Of a DNA stretch of 17,985 nucleotides, positions 13,794-17,985 are shown piece by piece. Origin of the DNA: Leptofilum sp050292445 (GTDB taxonomy: Bacteria > Chloroflexota > Anaerolineae > Promineifilales > Promineifilaceae); contig JBNKLQ010000114.1 of assembly GCA_050292445.1 (NCBI GenBank), forward strand, positions 1-17,985. Direction: 5' to 3'. Position 1 is the first letter of the stretch. Each line of letters starts with the position of its first letter. The position numbers and the translations under genes were made by a program. A model generated the notes under the pieces. The model saw only the letters and a list, made by a program, of their open reading frames with translations. It was not told the DNA's origin and made no database searches.

Positions 13794-15890
13794 TTACCGT
13801 TCCACATGCTCCGCGTCTGTCGCCTGAACGAAGAAGTCTACATACTCATTCGTATCGGTTTGCCCGGAGAATTTCCAGGTTGGCTGCACAACGATGGTTG
13901 GTTGTCCTTCATACCGGATTTCGCCTGCGTCGTCGGTCGGCCAGCTATAGGTGGTGTAGTAAGCCAGCGTCACCTCATTCACGGTGAATGATTCGTAAGT
14001 GAACGGTACAAAGCCGCGCCCATCACCGTCAATGGGAAGTGGTTCATCGATTGGCAACTCTTCCACGGGCGGTCCTTCCGGTTCAATATTGACAATCTTG
14101 TCGATATTTTCCCAATCGGCCACTGGGTAGGCCTGCCCCAGGTCACGAGCGACCCAGGCAAACAGATGTACTTCCAAACCGTCTTCTAGATCCGCCGGGG
14201 CGTTGGGCAGGATGTAAGTGCGGCCCGTATCATTGCTGGTGTACAGTATCTGGTCACCTTCGCGGCTGATAATGCCAGGCCCGGCGATTGGTTCGTTAAT
14301 TTGCTCAAGTGGTTCCCAACCAGCCAGCTCAATCGTGTTGCCATCGGGGCCAACCTGCCCCCAGATGTGCGTTTGCTGGCCGACGCGTTCCGCCAGGGCG
14401 TTGAGCGTGGCCGAGTCGGCCTGGACCAAGTAGTTGCGAATCTGAATACGCGGGTCGGCACCGCTGTCAATTGGCAGGAATGCTACGGGCCATTCGTACA
14501 GATGAATCTCATCGCCAGGTTGATATTCACGCATCCAGAATTGGTACAAATCAGCGTTTGGATCTTCGATGGCAATCGCTGGCTCGGGAACGGCCGTTTC
14601 TGGGCCAGCGTTGTAGGTGTACAGAATGCCATTTTCAAACACGCCAGTTTGCAGGCGTTCCCAGGCGGCCTGGGCGGTGATGAGTGGGTAGCGGCCCAGG
14701 CGTTGTGCATTGCGCAGCACCTGGTAGCTGACGAAAAAGATACGGCCGTCATTGCTCACGCCTACCGTCAGTTCCGGCTGGTTTACCGGCTGCCCGTCGA
14801 TGACGCGGACAAAGTTAACATCCGTGCCCCAGATTTGCTGAATTTCATACTCGAAATCGATCAGGCCCTGTTCCTTCACGTATGCTTCCGCAATCGGTAC
14901 CGCCTGCTCAAAGGGCAGCGGATTATCCCAATCGTTCTCAATGCTGGTGTCGTTGTAGTAAACGCCCCAGGCATCAATGATAAGGCTGCGCGGCCCATCG
15001 AAGCTATGGTACACAACCGGTGGCTGATAGTTCGGGTCGACAAACTCACCTTCAAAGACCGGGTATTGTTCCCGATAAAGCTGGCCAGTAAAACCAAACT
15101 TTGTCGCCAATTCGCGCGCTTTCTCTACCGTCACGGCCTCATCAGGGATGTTTTGCAGCACCGTCGCCAGCAATGGCTCCGTGGGCAAGGTGGTGTTCAA
15201 CGTGAACGTTGTGCCGGAAAACGGGTCTGTATAGATTAAGTTGCCATCAGCATCCAGAGCAGCACTTTCGGCAGCGATGCCCCCGCCACCAGATTGTGGC
15301 CGGACATTGGCCCCGCCACCCCCGCCCAGGCCGGTGGCCTGACTGCTACCTTCTAGCTTAGGTAGAGGAGGTAAGTCGGCAACTTCAACAGCTTCCGTTT
15401 CATCTTCAGTATTGTCGTTTTCAGTATTGTCGTTGTTGGCGTCATCGGTTGTGGCGGCTGGTACATTGCTGTCCTCGGCTACGGTGGCGCTGGGTTCATC
15501 GCCGCCCCTTCCGTCTCGGGTCATGACGAAATAGGCCGCCACAACAATCAAAACCAGTGCTCCCAGGGCACCCAGTAGGTATTTATTGCGATTCATGGTT
15601 GTTCCTTCCTTTAACATCTGTTTAAGCTGCTGCCAGAACGACGGCCGTTCTGGCGGCGCTTGATTTCTTTGTGATTTATGTTTTCTGGCGGCGCGTCGGG
15701 CCAGCTGACTTCCTAGCATCGCCACAAAATCCGGGTCAGGATGTGTGTCTTGGGCCAGGTTAATCAGTTTGGCTGCCAGCTCAGCCTCTTTTTCGATGGC
15801 TTCGCTGACAGGGGGTTGCCCTTTGCCTTGCATCTCGGCTGCGATGCGGCGGCTGAGCTCATTCGCCAGGATGGGGTCTTTTTCTTTCAT
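13794..15890 (-). CDS. Anti-sigma-like single-pass membrane sensor with large extracytoplasmic region
   Basis: Probable anti-sigma factor for the overlapping ECF sigma gene (inference from context). The 698-residue protein has a cytosolic helical N-terminus (1-100; AAKLINLAQ, HPDPDFVAMLGSQLARRA) without a visible HxxxCxxC zinc motif, one membrane helix (about 104-123), a Thr/Asp/Asn/Glu-rich linker (about 130-175), a Gly-rich stretch, and an extracytoplasmic region of about 450 residues. That region contains a PepSY-like part (EQAVPIAEAYVKEQG; ITAQAAWERLQTG) and two related OB-like segments (THIWGQVGPDGN; VHLFAWVARD). The ATG (15890) overlaps the sigma stop as ATGA, with AGGAGG (15899-15904) upstream. 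Met99 (15596) has its own strong ribosome site. The domain names are tentative. Confidence 0.85.
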   Translation of the reverse strand: MKEKDPILANELSRRIAAEMQGKGQPPVSEAIEKEAELAAKLINLAQDTHPDPDFVAMLGSQLARRAARKHKSQRNQAPPERPSFWQQLKQMLKEGTTMNRNKYLLGALGALVLIVVAAYFVMTRDGRGGDEPSATVAEDSNVPAATTDDANNDNTENDNTEDETEAVEVADLPPLPKLEGSSQATGLGGGGGANVRPQSGGGGIAAESAALDADGNLIYTDPFSGTTFTLNTTLPTEPLLATVLQNIPDEAVTVEKARELATKFGFTGQLYREQYPVFEGEFVDPNYQPPVVYHSFDGPRSLIIDAWGVYYNDTSIENDWDNPLPFEQAVPIAEAYVKEQGLIDFEYEIQQIWGTDVNFVRVIDGQPVNQPELTVGVSNDGRIFFVSYQVLRNAQRLGRYPLITAQAAWERLQTGVFENGILYTYNAGPETAVPEPAIAIEDPNADLYQFWMREYQPGDEIHLYEWPVAFLPIDSGADPRIQIRNYLVQADSATLNALAERVGQQTHIWGQVGPDGNTIELAGWEPLEQINEPIAGPGIISREGDQILYTSNDTGRTYILPNAPADLEDGLEVHLFAWVARDLGQAYPVADWENIDKIVNIEPEGPPVEELPIDEPLPIDGDGRGFVPFTYESFTVNEVTLAYYTTYSWPTDDAGEIRYEGQPTIVVQPTWKFSGQTDTNEYVDFFVQATDAEHVER
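15597..15611 (-). promoter_or_regulatory. Internal ribosome-binding site before Met99 of the anti-sigma-like gene
   Basis: On the minus strand AAGGAAGG (15604-15611) is followed after 7 bases by an in-frame ATG whose first base is 15596. It stands exactly ahead of MNRNKYLLGALG, the beginning of the membrane helix. Initiation here would make a protein without the cytosolic sigma-binding part. Confidence 0.55.
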
Positions 15891-16513
15891 ACGGTTGCCT
15901 CCTGGTTTGGATTGAGCCGGGTTTGCAAATCTTGTAGCCCCCGATGCAGCAGCATCCGCACAGCGGGTTCTTGCTTGCGCATCAGGCGGGCAATTTCTGG
16001 AATATCCAGCCCACCAAACAGACGGAGTGAAATTGCTTCGGCGCGGTCGGGTGAGAGTGTTTGCAGCTTTTGGGCGACCGCTTCTATTTGTAATTTCTGG
16101 CTGACGAGATCGTCGGGCGCGTCTTGTGGGTCGGCCAGGTCTGCGGCCGTTTCCAACATCAGCTCCGGTTTTTGGCGGCGGTATTTATCTGCCACTTTGT
16201 GCCGGGCAATGCCAAACAGCCAGGCCAGGAACGGCCGTTGCCCTTTGTACTTGTCCAGATTTTCCATCGCTACCAAAAAGGTTTGCGAGGTTAAATCTTC
16301 GGCATCGGCTACGTTGCCCACACGCACCAGGAGATAGCGGTAGACGCGAGTAACGTGCCGTTCATACAAGCTATTAAAGGCGCGCAGGTCGGCCCGGGCC
16401 GCCTGCACCAACGCCCGATCATCCTCAATCGTCGCAGGCGCTTCAGCCAAAAGCGCACTGATTGTCAACCAGAGTGGTGCCGCTTGCACCTGTACAGGTT
16501 GGTTTGCTAACAT
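15887..16513 (-). CDS. ECF-type RNA polymerase sigma factor
   Basis: A 208-residue extracytoplasmic-function sigma-70 factor that directs RNA polymerase to stress or signal genes. Region 2 is at about 40-113 (RAFNSLYERHVTRVYRYL; DAEDLTSQTFLVAMENL; FLAWLFGIARHKVADKYRR, matching the core-binding and -10 recognition helices). Region 4 is at about 147-200 (LSPDRAEAISLRLFGGL; IPEIARLMRKQEPAVRMLLHRGL, the helix-turn-helix that reads -35). The N-terminal 30 residues are a less conserved extension. TAGGAGA lies 7 bases before the ATG on the minus strand. The stop overlaps the anti-sigma-like start as ATGA, the standard arrangement for stoichiometric sigma/anti-sigma production. Confidence 0.93.
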   Translation of the reverse strand: MLANQPVQVQAAPLWLTISALLAEAPATIEDDRALVQAARADLRAFNSLYERHVTRVYRYLLVRVGNVADAEDLTSQTFLVAMENLDKYKGQRPFLAWLFGIARHKVADKYRRQKPELMLETAADLADPQDAPDDLVSQKLQIEAVAQKLQTLSPDRAEAISLRLFGGLDIPEIARLMRKQEPAVRMLLHRGLQDLQTRLNPNQEATV

Positions 16514-16615
16514 GCATGTTCTCCTAAACGTAAACCGCGAACAGGGTGTGGATTTTCAAAAAACGTTCGGCGGTTTTCGTAAGTCGCCGACAAATGGCTG
16601 GCCTGAACACACTTT

Positions 16616-16638
16616 CTAAACAATCATGATTTGTTTAG
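16616..16638. promoter_or_regulatory. Inverted repeat CTAAACAA/TTGTTTAG, possible operator
   Basis: CTAAACAA (16616-16623) and TTGTTTAG (16631-16638) are separated by 7 bases centred on TCATGA. It lies about 105 bases upstream of the ECF sigma start on the minus strand, a position suited to a dimeric regulator. The sequence alone does not identify one. Confidence 0.45.
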
Positions 16639-16873
16639 CGCGATGTTTTGGGTTAACAGACTCATTTGCCGTTCTGTGTAGTATGTCGTGGGCAACGGTG
16701 AATTTATAACAGGCAATTTTAAAATTGGTTGAAATTAGTCCAGTTCAGACAGTAATGGATGCTGGTAGTTTATCTGAAATTGAGGCAAAAAACGTGATGC
16801 TTGGTCGATGTTTGGGCCACGGGTTGCCCGTTTGCCCTACGCCAGCTATGCTGATCACCGTGAAAAAAATAGA

Positions 16874-16923
16874 ACGCTGATTTACCTGATTACCATGATC
16901 AGGAAGATCAGGTAAATCAGCGT
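16874..16923. repeat. Hairpin element with perfect 17-bp arms
   Basis: ACGCTGATTTACCTGAT (16874-16890) and its exact complement (16907-16923) surround a 16-base loop. The design (long arms, short loop, no T-run) matches the two hairpin elements at 6308-6430, though the sequence differs. It is intergenic. Confidence 0.85.
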
Positions 16924-16975
16924 CCCATTTATAAGGGAGACGACATGAGCGCAAGCTCAACACCATGAATGAAAA

Positions 16976-17033
16976 CCGCAGATTTCGCAGATTACACAGA
17001 TTATTTCATCTGCGAAATCTGTGTAATCTGTGG
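16976..17033. repeat. CAGATT-rich complex inverted repeat before the HD gene
   Basis: Two competing pairings share bases: CAGATTTCGCAGAT (16979-16992) with 17008-17021, and CAGATTACACAGATT (16988-17002) with 17016-17030. Both are perfect (14 and 15 bp) and mutually exclusive, with different centres. From memory, similar GCAGATTACACAGATT strings recur between genes in many environmental bacteria. The element is 12 bases upstream of the HD gene ribosome site and creates a spurious N-terminal extension (ADFADYTDYF) in that reading frame. Confidence 0.75.
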
Positions 17034-17055
17034 ATTATTTTTGAAGGAGAAGATG

Positions 17056-17607
17056 ATGGATGTAACGGCCGTACTCAACACACTTTTACACGGCAACCAG
17101 CTCAAACGAACGGCCCGCACGGGTTGGGTACAGCGCGGTGTGCCCAACGCGGAAAACGTAGCGGCCCACAGCTTTGGCGTGGTGTTTGTCGCTTTAGTTT
17201 TGGCTCAAACAATTGAGGAGCCACTCGATTTGGGACGGCTGCTGGCCATCGCTGCCCTACATGATTTGCCCGAAGCATTGACCACCGACATCCCCACGCC
17301 CGCCTGGCGCTACCTGCCGCCCGGCATTAAAACAGATGTGGAGCGCGGCGCGATGAAGGAGATGCTGGCCGAAACCGAGTTTGCCCCGGCCTTGATGGAT
17401 TTGTGGGAAGAGCTGCACGCGGCCCAAACGCCGGAAGCCAAACTGGTACACGACGCGGATAAGTTGGAGATGTTTTTGCAGGCGATGGTGTATGAAAAGC
17501 AGACGGGGAATCAGCAATTGGGGGAATTTTGGGAACGGCCGTATATCTTCCACTACCCTCAGGCCCAGGCCATTTACGACGAACTTCGCTCACAACGCCC
17601 TCATTAA
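17056..17607 (+). CDS. HD-domain hydrolase, YfbR/HDDC2-like 5'-deoxynucleotidase
   Basis: A cytosolic metal-dependent phosphohydrolase, probably removing phosphate from deoxyribonucleoside 5'-monophosphates (family inference). The 183-residue protein contains RTGWVQRGVPNAENVAAHS with His38, the HD pair in LHDLPEALTTDI (His69, Asp70, Glu73), and HDADKLEMFLQA with Asp133; these are the expected metal and substrate positions of the YfbR/HDDC2 group. GGAG (17046-17049) precedes two adjacent ATGs; I choose 17056 (6-base spacing) over 17053 (3 bases). The frame stays open upstream to 16969, but that part is encoded by the CAGATT repeat and should not be annotated as protein. Two ACGGCCGT octamers (17065, 17535) are near its two ends. 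Confidence 0.87.
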   Translation: MDVTAVLNTLLHGNQLKRTARTGWVQRGVPNAENVAAHSFGVVFVALVLAQTIEEPLDLGRLLAIAALHDLPEALTTDIPTPAWRYLPPGIKTDVERGAMKEMLAETEFAPALMDLWEELHAAQTPEAKLVHDADKLEMFLQAMVYEKQTGNQQLGEFWERPYIFHYPQAQAIYDELRSQRPH

Positions 17608-17614
17608 GGAGGCT

Positions 17615-17636
17615 GTCACCTTGTCACCTTGTCACC
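17615..17636 (+). repeat. Short tandem repeat GTCACCTT, about 2.75 units
   Basis: GTCACCTT at 17615 and 17623, then GTCACC at 17631. The last full unit supplies the TTGTCA hexamer that looks like a -35 box for the next gene, so slippage here could move or duplicate a promoter element. Confidence 0.8.
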
Positions 17637-17649
17637 CCCTCACTATACT
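17621..17649 (+). promoter_or_regulatory. Candidate sigma-70-type promoter of the DUF192 gene
   Basis: TTGTCA (17621-17626; 5 of 6 bases of TTGACA) is 17 bases from TATACT (17644-17649; 5 of 6). Transcription would begin at about 17656-17658, at or next to the ATG, and there is no ribosome site, so the mRNA may be leaderless. Confidence 0.55.
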
Positions 17650-17657
17650 TCCTGCCG

Positions 17658-17985
17658 ATGAGTACAAGACAAATTGTTCACGTGGAAAGCGGCGAGATTC
17701 TCATCCCGCAAGCAAAGTGGTGCGACAGCTTCGGTACCAAGCTGCGCGGCTTTACCTTTCGGCGCGAACTGGGGCCGCAGGATGGCCTGGTGTTGGTAGA
17801 AGCCAGAGACAACCGGGTGAACACCGCTATCCACATGCTCTTTGTCTTTTTTGACCTGGGCGTGATTTGGGTCAATGATGCTGGGGAAGTGGTGGGCACC
17901 GTTGTAGCCCAGCCGTGGCGGCTTTCCTATATGCCGCCTGCGCCGGCCCGCTATGTTATCGAAGGCCAGCCGGACCTGGTGAACC
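17658..17985 (+). CDS. DUF192 family protein, 3' end outside window
   Basis: The frame is open from the ATG at 17658 to the window edge, giving 109 codons with no stop. The product resembles DUF192 (PF02643), small proteins of unknown function: an N-terminal strand region, then WCDSFGTKLRGFTFRREL, a hydrophobic pair of strands, and NTAIHMLFVFFDLGVIWVND in the position where the family has its nt-x-M/H-x-fpLDv-x-fid pattern, then VAQPWRLSYMPPAPARYVIEG at the end. Many DUF192 proteins are exported, but no signal peptide is visible here. No Shine-Dalgarno sequence precedes the ATG; a well-placed promoter puts the transcript start at the ATG. The HD gene ends 50 bases upstream. Confidence 0.85.
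   Translation, partial: MSTRQIVHVESGEILIPQAKWCDSFGTKLRGFTFRRELGPQDGLVLVEARDNRVNTAIHMLFVFFDLGVIWVNDAGEVVGTVVAQPWRLSYMPPAPARYVIEGQPDLVN

Larger units (their letters stand above)
16514..17055. other. Gene-free divergent region rich in inverted repeats
   Basis: About 540 bases between the sigma gene (minus) and the HD-domain gene (plus). Contents: a weak TCGGCG/CGCCGA hairpin (16567-16590), the operator-like repeat at 16616-16638, a perfect 14-bp palindrome CAATTTTAAAATTG (16714-16727), the 17-bp-arm hairpin at 16874-16923, a 7-codon ORF with a ribosome site (GGGAG 16935-16939, ATG 16945, stop 16968) enclosing a TGAGC-GCAA-TCA-type GNRA hairpin (16946-16959), and the repeat at 16976-17033. No octamer occurs here, in contrast with the rest of the window. 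Confidence 0.6.
465..17542. repeat. Dispersed palindromic octamer ACGGCCGT, at least 39 copies
   Basis: First bases by hand: 465, 1292, 1641, 2999, 3890, 4159, 5105, 5120, 5603, 5687, 6236, 7234, 7255, 7321, 7427, 7499, 7662, 8653, 9069, 9408, 9429, 10226, 10557, 10913, 10992, 11758, 12135, 12190, 12528, 13097, 13350, 13738, 13759, 14590, 14742, 15641, 16231, 17065, 17535. Many extend to AACGGCCGTT or TACGGCCGTA-like forms. About 28 lie in genes on either strand. One-base variants (ACGGCCGA, GCGGCCGT, TCGGCCGT) also occur. It is functionally unassigned; see the findings. Confidence 0.95.

Noticed and set aside
14301..15239. Plus-strand ORF of 312 aa opposite the anti-sigma-like gene
   Set aside because: The minus frame has an ATGA overlap with the sigma gene, a ribosome site, a membrane helix and a terminator. 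The plus ORF lacks these and looks like a shadow.
16745..16966. Minus-strand ORF of 73 aa
   Set aside because: Spans the 17-bp-arm hairpin, has no ribosome site and shows LPDLPDHG-type low complexity from the inverted repeat.
16874..17033. Possible CRISPR array or attachment site
   Set aside because: Repeats are inverted and different from each other, not regularly spaced direct repeats; no cas, integrase or tRNA gene nearby.
16969..17052. N-terminal extension of the HD protein (ADFADYTDYF region)
   Set aside because: Encoded by the CAGATT inverted repeat; a good ribosome site and ATG at 17056 give the conserved protein.

Overview
The window is chromosomal DNA of an environmental bacterium that looks like a Chloroflexota member, probably Anaerolineae-like. 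This is an inference: it rests on the SARP/BTAD-STAND regulator, the ECF sigma factor paired with a long anti-sigma-like sensor, a secreted repeat protein ending in IFLPIVLQQ, and the general protein style. No rRNA or other phylogenetic marker is present. No tRNA, CRISPR array, transposase or phage gene was seen.

Layout. 3-1597: the end of a PiT phosphate permease gene and its DUF47 partner. 1756-3925: a B12-binding-type radical SAM gene with its own promoter, a 5' hairpin element and a terminator. 3931-7270: the most interesting block. It holds two tandem paralogous small membrane-anchored coiled-coil proteins, the second with a His/Glu/Asp-rich tail, then a small anchored Ala/Thr-rich protein, an ApbE-type FAD:protein FMN transferase, two hairpin elements and a six-helix ferric-reductase-like haem b membrane protein. 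A tandem duplication (period 522 bp) made the paralogs, and both copies keep a four-repeat TTTAA operator-like array ahead of a -10 box. 7287-9444: a second tandem duplication (period about 178 bp) leaves a 28-codon remnant signal peptide in front of an intact secreted repeat protein. 9550-9747 (minus): a small conserved-looking ORF. 9975-13112: a large SARP-like STAND regulator. 13143-16513 (minus): a lipoprotein, then an anti-sigma-like membrane sensor overlapped by its ECF sigma factor. 16514-17055: a gene-free region rich in inverted repeats. 17056-17985: an HD-domain nucleotidase and the start of a DUF192 gene.

Across the whole window the palindromic octamer ACGGCCGT occurs at least 39 times by hand count, where well under one would be expected by chance. 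It lies inside genes (read mainly as Thr-Ala-Val or Asn-Gly-Arg) and between them. Pairs of it form the stems of all four clear intrinsic terminators, three of them with exactly 21 bp between copies. It behaves like a counterpart of the cyanobacterial HIP1 octamer.

Working model for the central block (inference): the heme b membrane protein and the flavin transferase form an extracytoplasmic electron-transfer or metal-reduction unit. The anchored His/acidic proteins would bind metal or act as accessory subunits, and expression would be driven by an OmpR/PhoB-type activator. The usual FMN-acceptor domain protein was not seen in the window.
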